A stretch of 64,000 bases of DNA, taken from assembly GCF_963576545.1 (NCBI RefSeq), contig NC_083637.1, positions 17,637,507 through 17,701,506 of the forward strand, given 5' to 3'. The notes under the pieces are model-generated. The model ran no database searches. It saw only the letters and a program-made list of their open reading frames with translations, and was not told the DNA's origin. The translations under genes were made by a program, and so were the position numbers. This DNA is from Limanda limanda. Lineage: Eukaryota > Chordata > Actinopteri > Pleuronectiformes > Pleuronectidae. Below are positions 51,871 through 62,356 of the stretch, one piece after another. How positions within the stretch are numbered: the stretch's first letter is position 1; each line of letters begins with the position of its first letter.

Positions 51871-53880
51871 CCACATAAACACACTTAAACCTCACAAACA
51901 ACAACACGCACACACACTGGTGGCGTGGCATTTTCCGACAGTAAAAGAGAGTAAAGCATTTGCCCTCGACCAGGGCAGCCATTCCTGATAAGGTCAAGTG
52001 GGCAGTGTGATACACAACGAGAGAGAGTGTGTGTGTTAGTGTATGTGTGTTTGTGCGTGTGTGTGTGTGGGAGAGAGGGGTGATGGCAGTTTGGCAGCTT
52101 TGTGCTGCAGCCACAGAGAAGTACAGCACCTGTCTCACACTTTCTGTCTCTTGCTTCCTGTCTCACGTTTCCTGTCTCACCCTTATAACCGAAGCGCACG
52201 TTGCACACACCTCCAGCCGCGCTCCAGTCGCCACATGCCAGCGGCGCACACTGGCCACGGTTGCCGTGCCTACAGCTGCAGCGAGGGCTTTGAAGCACAT
52301 GGTTAGCAAATACAGCAGGAATCAAGCAGATAATGAAACCCGATATCCACCCCACCCCCCCACTCCATGCCCTGCGCCGGCAGCAGCCAAGGCCTGCTTC
52401 TCCCCACACAAGAGATGCACTATTGAGAGACTTTCTCTCTCACTCTTTCGCTCCCCCTCATTCTTTTATTTCTCCCCGATCCTCGTTCTGCCAGTCGGCG
52501 AGGCGAGATGCCAACCTCTCCCCAAAAGCCGGGCAGAGTGCCCTCACCCTTTATGCAAATTCTTCACCACAAGCCCGGCTCGCACATTCATTCTGTGCCC
52601 CCCACCATCACCTATTCCTCCTTATCCTTCATTTAGTTCTTTCACCTCTTACTCTGCACCACTTCCCTCTCTCCCGCACTAACACTTGGGTTTCCGCTTC
52701 CTGTGGCCTGTGATGCTGTTGAACTTCAACCATCCCTCCCTCTGCCTTTTGCTGCGTCCCCCCTCTGCTTTTACCAATCGCCTGTGCTCTCTCTTTCTCA
52801 ATTGCTATCCATCTTCTAGCATCCCTCGCTTCGCCTCCCCCCCCCGCGCTCCCTTCACCATGGAACTCCCTCTCCCCTCCTTTTCACGCTGCCTCTCTCT
52901 CACACAGCTTGACTCACCCAGACTGAAACTTGTGCACTCGTTCACTCGGCCGGTGCCAGACAGGCAAGTGTAGAAACTCCCTTTTCCCTCTCTCTCTCTA
53001 CTTCTTCTAGCTCTTTCAATCTCTCACACACACATGCTGCAGCCCATACCCTGGTACTTAAATTGAACGGAAAGTTTCTCACTGGGCTACAGTTTGTGTG
53101 ACAATTATATTCGGAACCATCCTTTAGTATTACATTTATCATTTGCAAGGGGCCACTTGGCACGTTTCTCCATAACTTCCCTGTAAACGTATTCCCTTCT
53201 TTTGTGTGACCGATCGCTTCCTAGATTGTTGAACCGGGCCCTGGCAGAGCACACAAACAGTCTAACCTTCACACAGGAAAGAAACACAAGAAGTGCAGTG
53301 GTTTCGACATGTGTTGGGTCATGTTTACACGCTTTGACCGCAGCCAGTTTTATTTTGAAAAGCACGGTAGGATAAGTATTCAATCTTGTTGATTCCAAAC
53401 TTTGGGATTGAAGAATCATTAAACCGTGAGATGAGGCTCGATAAAAACCTGGCTTTGTGAAAAACTTTTAAAACTGTGACTCAGAACTCATCGCGGCGGT
53501 AAATAATTTGTTCCTGAAAACTTAACATTTGTGGAGAAATAACATAAACAAGGGGGGTTTGATATAGAAAATACTTTTTGGATGTTGTGTTCCTGAATAA
53601 TTCAAAATATGTAGTATATAATTCATTAAATAATTTTCCAAATCAATTAATGTATTGTTTTCTCTAAATAAAAGCACAAAACTGATCACACTTTGTCATT
53701 TGCAGTTGGAACATCTCAAACGTCTGCGGCATGCTTCTTTGCAGATGGGAAACCAACCCTGTTACATTACTATCCTATTTCTGCACCAGTGAGCTCCCTA
53801 TCAGGGACACTGAAGCTTGCGGATTTAATTCTGCTTATCATGTGAGCTGGACTTTTGCCTGCGCTTGGTTGGCGCCGCGA
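51871..53880. other. Gene-free block
   Basis: CpG-richer and GC-rich at 52190-52300, with CTGTCTC(A)C(A)TTTC repeats near 52130-52180. Pyrimidine-rich at 52420-53030. A 217-residue plus frame at 52029-52682 is low-complexity Pro/Ser/His with no recognisable domain. Confidence 0.5.
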
Positions 53881-54190
53881 GGGTTAAACGTTGCCCGCTC
53901 CCTGTGGCATGATATGAGCTGGGCTTTTGCCTGTGCACTCTGCCTTGTCTGTGCTGAGTTGGTAGCATTATAGGGGTTAAGAGTGGGTGGCTGCTCCAAG
54001 TGGCCTCCTATGCAACTCTGATCCCATTAGGGTTAAAAGGTGTCTGTTCCAAATGGCTTCCTGAGACCTGGGTCTTAATCTCTGCTATGCCTGACAGAGT
54101 TTGGGTTAAAGGGAGACGGGCCCATGCACACAACGGAGAGTTATGCCTGACGCTGAGCTGGCAGCGTGAGGGTTAAAGGTCGCTCTGCCC
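53881..54190. repeat. Degenerate GGGTTAA tandem array
   Basis: GGGTTAA occurs at 53881, 53974, 54030, 54103 and 54170 (spacings 93, 56, 73 and 67 bp). Neighbouring phrases are also shared: TGAGCTGG(A/G)CTTTTGCCTG, GCTGAG(T/C)TGG, TGCTCC..GTGGC. The pattern starts weakly near 53840. Confidence 0.7.
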
Positions 54191-55271
54191 ATTTTGAGTG
54201 GCATTCCCTGTAGGGCAGACACAATGCCAGGGTGGAAGAAACCGAGGGCGCACACAAACACATGCAAGGCGAGAAAACAAAGATCCTTCACAACCGCACG
54301 CACACACACAAAAACACATGGAGACGCGTGCGCAGACACACCACAGCTAAATCATTTTTGAAACTTTTATCGTCGCAAACTAGCGCTTTCCATTTTTAAA
54401 GAAGAATCCTCCGACAAAGCGAGGGGGCGGAGGACCGACAGACAGATGCACGATGGGCGCCTCTGGGCAAGTGTGTGTGCAGTTATCTCCTCTGTGACCA
54501 CGCTCGCTGGCTTCCCCGGCCCAAACTACCACCTCACACAGACCTCAGGAGCACCACAGGACCACAGGCAGACAGCCATAAGTACATGTCCTCAGAGGGG
54601 ACGTAAAATGGAGGAAACCCACCTCGATAAAAAGGCATCTCACAAACAGGACAGCGAGGGAAAAGTCGAATTTTTGTGCTGCATCTATAATCAAACCTTC
54701 ACATTTGGTTAGTGTTGCATTTAAAATCAAATATGTGAATGTTTTTCATTCAAAACATTATCAGAAAATGTGAATATATACACAAATTTGTTAAAAATAG
54801 AAGAATAGCATATGCTCCACACTTCTTAGTGACATACATCTGGTATGTTTATATTTATTTTCTATTGGCCCTTAGTTACCTTGAAATCCCTCCCATTTGT
54901 GCTGAGAGATGGAATAGCATGTATGTGAAATACTGTATACGTGTAACCGTGCCCTCGCTGGCCTCCGCTTGAATCATGCCAGATTTCTTTTTTTACTTTT
55001 CCTCCTGTACTCGATATCCGCTGAAATTTTTTCTTTCTTTAAACTGCAATAAATCTTCGCCAAGTCATTCTGCGGCAAAACGTGCAGTGTTTATCAACTC
55101 TCAGTGAAACCGGTGTTGTATGACATACCAGTCAGCCTCCATTTATAAACATGTGATTGTATGAAGAGATAGTATCACAGAGAAGTGAGCCAGGAGGAAA
55201 AGAGCTGGACTGAAAGCAGCAAGAGCTGCCACGTCAGATGCTGCTGAGGCTTCTTGGCCGTCAGGACTGAA
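54191..55271. other. Gene-free block
   Basis: Short CA-rich piece near 54298-54320; otherwise nothing recognised. Confidence 0.5.
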
Positions 55272-55295
55272 ACACACACACACACACACACACAC
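55272..55295. repeat. (CA)n microsatellite
   Basis: Short CA run; a second short one lies near 55388-55403. Confidence 0.9.
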
Positions 55296-57013
55296 TCTTA
55301 CACACAGTGGAGACACGCAAACACATGCAGACGCAAAATGGACTGCACATGCGGCGATTCACAAACCTGCACAAACACATATCCATGCACACACACACAC
55401 ACAGAGAAGGGTTTGCCTTTGCAGTGGCGTTTAGGGGAGTTGGAGTCATGACGCCCCTGCTCAGACCAGCCACTCGTCAGTTCTTTGTCTGTGAGTCAAC
55501 ACGGACGGCAGCGCTCAATCAATCAACACACGCCCCCTAAATAAAAATCCATCACTCCACTGTGTTACCACTCTGCCCTGCATCTGATTATATCATGTTA
55601 GGATTGCTTCTGGGTTTGCACTTGTCATCTGGTTACACTCTTTCTCCGGAAGCATTGGAATAAATAATTCTTCTTCCACATTTCTAAACAGTATTTGATT
55701 GCTATTCCTAAGAAATCGATGTATTTCAAACTGTGACAACTGTGCAATATACAGTGTCCTCCGACCGCTGTTTCACACAACTACACAGGGAAACATTGCG
55801 GGGGGAAATTCAAGTTCTTCCGCTGCCTCAAAAAAGAGAAAAAAAGAAGAATCCGATGCAAAATAGGATTTGGCCTCATCTTTATTTAGGCTGGCTTTCC
55901 AATTCCTGCAGAAATTGCATTATTGAATACAACAACGCCATTGTTTCTGCACATTTTAGAGGGGCTTTCAGCTTTATGTATTTCCAGCGAGGAAAATCAA
56001 AATGGGGACAGTGTTTTTCAATCTGAAGCCTAGAGAAAGGCTCTTGTGCAGAGATTTGATTCTGCAGATAGCACTTGGCACCGTTTGCCTCCTCTAAGTA
56101 CTGTAATATGGTTATGATACATTAGCATTCCTTCACATCACCAAAGAAACCCAATATGTGTGTATCTAGCATTTCAGTCAGTAGAAGAGGAGAAAAGAAG
56201 CAGAGCGAGACAGAGGGAAGGGAGAGGGGGGTGGGGGGGTTGGAGTTGGAGTCAGGTAAACGATTAGCATTGAGGAGGTGGTGGGGAGTAAAAAGTTGCC
56301 TGATGAGAGGAATTCCCGCGGACAAAGCCTGGTGACCGCTCAAACTGTTTAAGATAGTCCAGGCTGCTCTCAGGAGAGGCAGACAGGGAGTCAGTGAAGT
56401 GGCTTTTAAGCTCACCAAATCCAACATATCCCAGATAAGACCGAGGCTCTTTCCTCAGGGAGCCAAGGAGAGAGGAGTAGCAGAGGGGGGCTGGAAAGAA
56501 TGAGGTAAAAAAAATGGAGGGGGAGACAGTTGAAGTTAAAAAAGATGTAATGAGACAAAGAGTAGGAGGAGGCGAGGGATGATGGAGAAAACAGAGATAA
56601 GTGAGCAAAAGAAGGAGGGAGGCGCTCAGGAAAAGGGAGGAAATAAAGACAGAAATGAAGTGCAAGGAAAGTGACAAGCATATTCTCAGATGAGGTCACA
56701 CGTGAGCTTTGGTGTTGGGTGATCCCGTCTCGTACAGAGGAAGAGGAGAAATGAACCTGACGACACAGAGCGGCCCGGGCCGACAGGATTTTATCACCTG
56801 AGTGAAAGTCGGCTTGAATACACACGAGCCGATCATCAATCTCTGCTCTGCTGTGTCGAAGGGAGAAACCGTATGGGCTTTTTGTTTGGGATATTGTTTA
56901 GGCAGCAAAGTCGTGATGAGGTGCAGGACACACGCACACACGCACACACACACACACATAAGCTCGCCTGTAAATCTAATTTTTTTTTAACCAGTATTTT
57001 ACTTTGTTTGATG
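55296..57013. other. Gene-free block, including a repeat-free candidate element
   Basis: 55830-56110 lacks simple repeats and contains AACAACGCCATTGTT (55931-55945). 56170-56680 is purine-rich. A (CA)n run lies at 56929-56958. Frames in the purine-rich part are low-complexity. Confidence 0.45.
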
Positions 57014-57154
57014 TGTTCGGCCCCAGTGGGGGAGGAAAATTTTTGCATGTGTTAAAGTACAAATATATTGACACAAATAAACCACACTCAGTTTTCTACC
57101 TGTTAATTTGTATTTGTTCTTAAGTATAAATATTAAAAATACTTGATGAGAGGT

Positions 57155-57730
57155 GTCTATTCCCTAAAACTACTCCGCTCCTCCGCTCCCTACACTGGCT
57201 ACCAGTGGCTGCCCGCATCCGGTTCAAAACACTAGTACTCGCATACCATGCTGTAAACAGATCAGGTCCAGTTTACATCCAGGACATGGTCAAACACTAC
57301 ACACCAGCACGTTCTCTCCGCTCTGCTTCAGCTAAACGACTCGTTCCTCCTTCACTGCGAGCTAAACACTCATCAAAATCACGACTGTTTGCTGTCCTAG
57401 CTCCTAAATGGTGGAATGAGCTCCCATTCGACATCCGGACATCTGAAAGTTTACACATCTTTCGCCGAAAACTAAAAACACACCTCTTCCGACTGTACCT
57501 TGAATAATAAAAAAAAAAAAAAAAAAAAAAACTAACCACTTTTGAAAACTAACACTTTGGTAGCACTAAAATGGCACTTACTTATAGCACTCTGTAGTTT
57601 TGCTTTATTTCGAAGAAATTTTACTGTCTTGATTCTTGTTGTTCTTGGTTTGTACCCTCAGGGTTGAATGCACTTATTGTAAGTCGCTTTGGATAAAAGC
57701 GTCAGCTAAATGTAATGTAATGTAATGTAA
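57155..57730 (+). mobile_element. 5'-truncated L2-clade LINE (C-terminus of ORF2 plus 3' UTR)
   Basis: An L2 LINE copies itself by target-primed reverse transcription; its ORF2 carries endonuclease and reverse transcriptase. Only the last part survives. The frame from about 57155 to the TAA at 57505-57507 reads LHWLPVAARIRFKTL, then RSLRSASAKRLVPP, APKWWNELPFDIR and LKTHLFRLY, the typical L2/CR1 ORF2 C-terminal order. The 3' UTR follows and ends with AAGTCGCTTTGGATAAAAGC and a (TGTAA)n tail (to 57730), as in UnaL2-type elements. An A24 run (57508-57531) sits directly after the stop. Dead on arrival: no catalytic domain remains. Confidence 0.9.
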
Positions 57731-59337
57731 AGCAACGATCAACCACATCATTAACTGTACCTACACTGTATATTTAGTTAAGAATAATACAGTTATATTA
57801 ATAAATGCAAATTGATGGCTGAGTTTCTGGACTGGCCTCTTCCAAATATATATTTAAGGTGGAGTAAAAGTGCACAAGAAATAAGTACAGATACACATGA
57901 ATGCATAGAAAAGTAACTAGTAACTAGTAAATATTACATCCCACACTGTTCGTTCCCCACTTTTCTGCATTCATACTCAGTTGACAGTCTGGTTCATGCA
58001 TGTGCATAGAAAGACAGGGGGCAGGTGCGTACACACACAGAAACAAGCAGAGAGTCAACAAACAAGGGTCCGTTTTTTAATCATGCCTAGTTTGTTTATT
58101 AAGCAGTGGTCAGGTTTTTTTTTCACAATTCAAACAGTATTAATTCCTCTTGCTGGGAAAAGGTACAGCCTTTTCCCGGAGCAATCCATAACATCTGAAT
58201 ATAAAAATAAATACGAAGAGCGGGGCGCGCTCTTAAAAACCCAAATGTGAGGAGGAAAAAAACCTGCTGGGAAGTTTGACGGCCGTGTATGTTTTCCCTC
58301 TGTTTCCCTCGTGTCTGGGGCAACATAGTTTTTCACTGTAGTCACCCTCAGTGCGCCGCACCTCCCCACCACCTTTTCTCTTCCAACCTGGCTCACTATC
58401 TTCTTCTTTAAAATGAATGTCCTTACTTTCTATCTCTGTCGTCTCCTCTTAATATTTACCCTAGCTCTCTCTCACCCTCTCTCTCTCTCTGCTGGACGCC
58501 CCCTGTGCCAGTTAACTCACCGCAAGCCAGAGGGAGGACCGCAAGAATGCTTAAATCAGCATAATTAGGCCTGTGTGTACTTTAAACACACACGTTTCCC
58601 CCCCCGCCTGGACCCCTGCCACCCGTACAACACTGTGTGCGCCGCCACGGCCCGTCTCTCTGAGTCAATAAACACTAAACGTATCAGCAGTCCGCCTCAC
58701 ACACGTTCGCAGGCGCGCACAAATACATAGGCTACAGTGCGTGAGGTGAAAAATGATGCTGTGTTCCTCTCCCACTCGACTGAAGCTGCCACCCTCATAC
58801 AGCTGTCACCCCCCCCCACCCATAACCACCGTCACCACACAAAAACAGTTTGACCCTTCACACTGTGTAGCTGCAGGGGAGGAAAGTACAGTGGGTTTCA
58901 TTTGAGTGGCCCTGTGCTGAAAAGTTACAAGACTGTTGAACAATTTCCATAAGCAAGTCGGTAAAAATTAAGCACGAGCATGCACCGAAACAATGGGCTG
59001 GATCTCAGTGGGGTTTGCGGTTTGGTCCCACACTGACACATCTGTATGTGTTTTAAGCAGCAGCAGTGCATTAACAAACCGCCGCCTCCCGGAGAATCCA
59101 GCACACTCGGCTGCATATGGGGATTATCAGCAGTCATTAGAGACCATTTAATAATAATCACAGCCATCAAAAAGGAATCAGTCCGAGCATGTGACACTGG
59201 GACGGCCAATATCACTGGCTGAGTGGATCATATTAGTGAAGATGGGAACTGATTAGAGAATGTTTGGCGTTTCATCTCAATTCAATTATCACAGAGAGGG
59301 ATTCACAACAGTTTGTGAGCTGCAGACTACTGTTGTC

Positions 59338-59342
<5 letters not shown>
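57731..59342. other. Gene-free block
   Basis: 57850-57930 has GGTGGAGTAAAAGTGCAC and AAGTAACTAGTAACTAG, resembling fish hAT-MITE interiors. Otherwise nothing recognised. Confidence 0.45.

Positions 59343-59371
<29 letters not shown>
59343..59371. repeat. (TG)n microsatellite
   Basis: Uninterrupted TG run. Confidence 0.9.
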
Positions 59372-59373
<2 letters not shown>

Positions 59374-60071
59374 CTCCGTGTGTCTGTTTGTATGCGAGAT
59401 AAGCGACAACACCTTTGAACTTACAGGACCAAAACACTCAGCAGAAAAGTATGAAAGCCAGGGACTAAGGCCTGTTATAGAAAGGCTTCCAATAAAAACA
59501 TGACATTCCCTCCCTCGGGAGCTCAAACTCTGCACAGCTCCCGGAGAAGCTTCAGGTGCAGACAGGCTCTGCACCGACCAACCACATCGAAAACAACGCA
59601 ACGCAATTTTTTGAATCTGCAAATAAAAAGACGAGCGCCAAACATGAAGGGCCTGTTCGCTGCCCTGCCTACGGCCTTGTACATTCATTTCCATTTCTAA
59701 AGACATGCATGGAGAACAAGTAACTCCAGTAGAGGATGTTACCTACGCCACTGGCTCTGGATATATACAGAGGTGTTGCCATGGGCTCTATGTGTCATTA
59801 AAGGCTAAAACATTAGGTTTATTTGATTTCCACTTTTAACACCTACCGCCTCAGAGGCAGATACATTTTATATTGGCCGAAGTTTAACTTCCCTCTTGGC
59901 GCAAGGCTCCAGAAAGTGATCGGAACGCCCTGCTCAATCCACTTTGAAAAATATTTGGTCAGCAGCGTTTGATCAAAATGGTGTGATACTGTTTATATGA
60001 GGGTACACATGGAAAACTAGCCACAAAGAGGCCACTCTGTGTCTCTGTCTATTACTGTCTGTGTCTTTCTA

Positions 60072-60084
<13 letters not shown>

Positions 60085-60133
<49 letters not shown>
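60085..60133. repeat. (CA)n microsatellite preceded by (CT)n
   Basis: CA run of about 24 units directly after a short CT run. Confidence 0.93.
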
Positions 60134-60135
<2 letters not shown>

Positions 60136-60354
60136 AGGCATGAACACATTCATTTCTGTTTGCGTGCTCACACAGCTGTGGATCTTGTGCAGGGTTCAAC
60201 CAAGGTAAAGATATGGTATATTACGCAATGGCTTATAGATTTTTCCACCCCTGGCAGGCTGCCAGTGCTCTCAATGGGAGAGAGAGAGAGTTACTGAGAT
60301 ACACGCACATGCACAGGCAAACACACACCACACACACACACGCAGAGAGAGAGA

Positions 60355-60376
60355 GGGGGGGGGGGGGGGGGGGGGG
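60355..60376. repeat. G22 homopolymer
   Basis: Twenty-two consecutive G on the plus strand after a GA run; a potential quadruplex and a likely assembly weak point. Confidence 0.9.
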
Positions 60377-61997
60377 CTGATCAGAGAGCAGCACACTTTG
60401 TTCCACAAAGTCTGACTCACTAACTGGATTCACTGGCTGCTTCTCTGACGGCAGGCCTCTTTGACCGGTAGTTACACTTCGTGTGTGTGAGTTTGTGTGT
60501 GTGTGTGTGCGTGTGTGTCTGAGTTATTAAATCCTAATGGGAGTCAAAGATTGTTGGTGATTGCCGATCATGAGATTGTTACAGCATTTGCATCAAGTAT
60601 TAGATATATTTGTTGGCTCCCTTGGCGCACTCACACAAACACACACACACACACACATCCACACACAAATAATAAATTGCCTTGGGTAGTCATTCAACAT
60701 ATTAGGGAGGCTAACGCTAACTCATATGTATTTCCATCAACAATTTAAGGATTCATCTAACTTCATGCACCACAGTCTAATTAGTTAGTGTTTATTGTAA
60801 AACTAAACTTTTTTAAATGCTCTATGGTTCTGCGAGCATGCAAACTTATCTGACAAACTGTCATCAGACTCCAGCGTTGTACGGGAAATTGCACAAACCC
60901 ATGCCTTTGACATGAACAACAGAAACTCTAATGTGCATGCATGACAGACATTTCATTGGAGACTACTTCCAAACTGAGACTTGGAAGAGTCGGCGAGAGC
61001 GGCCCAATCTGTTTTGAATCAGACGCTCGCCTGTCAGGATGATCAATCCCACTGTTTTCTTGGTTTACTTACAGAGTACGTGACATGCATATGTTAATGA
61101 AACTTCATATCGGCCGTGTCCATATTCTCCCGCCTGGATTAGGAAGGCAGACATACTGTTCACACACAAGGCAGAGAAATGCATTCACGGCGCTGGTTTG
61201 GCCTAGATCTTCCACACAGAGGTTTCCCCTACTCTTTTAATTGGGCTCTTGATGCTCGACATAGGGTGTACTTCCTCTAATTAGCTATATCTATAGCGTA
61301 TGGGAGAGTGTATGAATGCATGCATGTGTAAAATCCTCTTTTGAGCAACTCCAAACTAACTAAGAGCTTTAATTTCACGCTAGGCTGCATTGTCCCATTC
61401 AGTGGGGTTACCCCCACAAAAAAGCCTCTGAGAAAATCAAAAAGAGCGAAAACCACACCGAGGGGTGACGGAGGAGGGAGGGTTGAGAAAGACAGAGAGA
61501 GGGAGAGGGAAGGGGGGGTGGGGACAAACAACAACAACAACAACAACAACTGAAGCTCATCCTTGAACAATGCACATCTCTCACTAACCGTTACTTCTCT
61601 TTTAAAGGGAGCTAATTAAGGAGGCGGTGGGGGTGGAGGTAGAGGAGTAGGGTGAAGGTGAAGGGGAGTCGCTCCCAGGCAGCTGCTAGAAAAGTGCAGC
61701 GCGTCGGCTATTGTACCTTCTTGTCTCTCCATTCCTTCAGAGTTACTCACGTTTCCACTCTTAGATCATGTCATCACTCGCGGCCAAAGCCAAAGCCTTT
61801 TCACTTTAAATAAAGATGAACGGCTGGTGCACATTTGATTCTCAATCCTGAGAAAAACAGTGCTGCACAGGAGGGATGTGCTTTTATTAATCAATCACAC
61901 ATTCATATTATGAACCTTAGTCTAAGCCCCCAACCCCAAATACAACTATACGAGGCAGCGGGCACAAAGGTTCTGCAGTATAATTGAAAATAGTTCC

Positions 61998-62356
61998 CTC
62001 GGCCAAGGAGATTGTTTTTCCACCGTTTGTTTGTTGGTTGGTTGGTTTGTGTTTTTTTCTTGTAAGCAAGGTTACGCAAAAACTATTTTATGAATTAACA
62101 TGAAACCTGGTGGAATGGTTCAGGGGAAAAAACATACAATTTTGTAGATCCAGGATTTAATTGAATCTCTTTATTACACATGGTGAGAAGGCATTCTGGG
62201 AAATGTTCACTGATTTCACAAGAAATAAATGATCAATCTTGAGAGAAAAAGACGGCTTATTTATGGGACTGATATCTGTGAGTGTGTGGAAAGCTTCATT
62301 GAATTAAAGGGGAGTATTATTGGGCCTTTACGGAGGTATGCACTACATTCCAGTTT
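61998..62356. mobile_element. Diverged copy of a widespread interspersed repeat (class uncertain)
   Basis: The order CTCGGCCAAGGAGATTGTTT, ACGCAAAAACTATTTTATGA, CATGAAACCTGGTGGAA, TTCACTGATTTC, GGGACTGATATCTGTGAGTG and GGGCCTTTACGGAGGTATGC matches a repeat I know from many fish and other animal genomes (GCCAAGGAGG...GGCGGAGGTATGC). The plus frame at 62229-62435 falls partly in it and is not a gene. Confidence 0.65.

Larger units (their letters stand above)
59372..61997. other. Gene-free block with several simple repeats
   Basis: Contains the (CA)n at 60085-60133, the G22 run at 60355-60376, TG-rich sequence at 60481-60520, (CA)n near 60635-60657 and (CAA)n at 61525-61550. No exon recognised. 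Confidence 0.5.

Noticed and set aside
52029..52682. 217-residue plus frame
   Set aside because: Pro/Ser/Cys/His-rich translation of TG and pyrimidine tracts without a domain.
57205..57507. 100-residue plus frame as a host gene
   Set aside because: It is the C-terminal end of an L2 LINE ORF2, with the LINE 3' UTR and TGTAA tail following.
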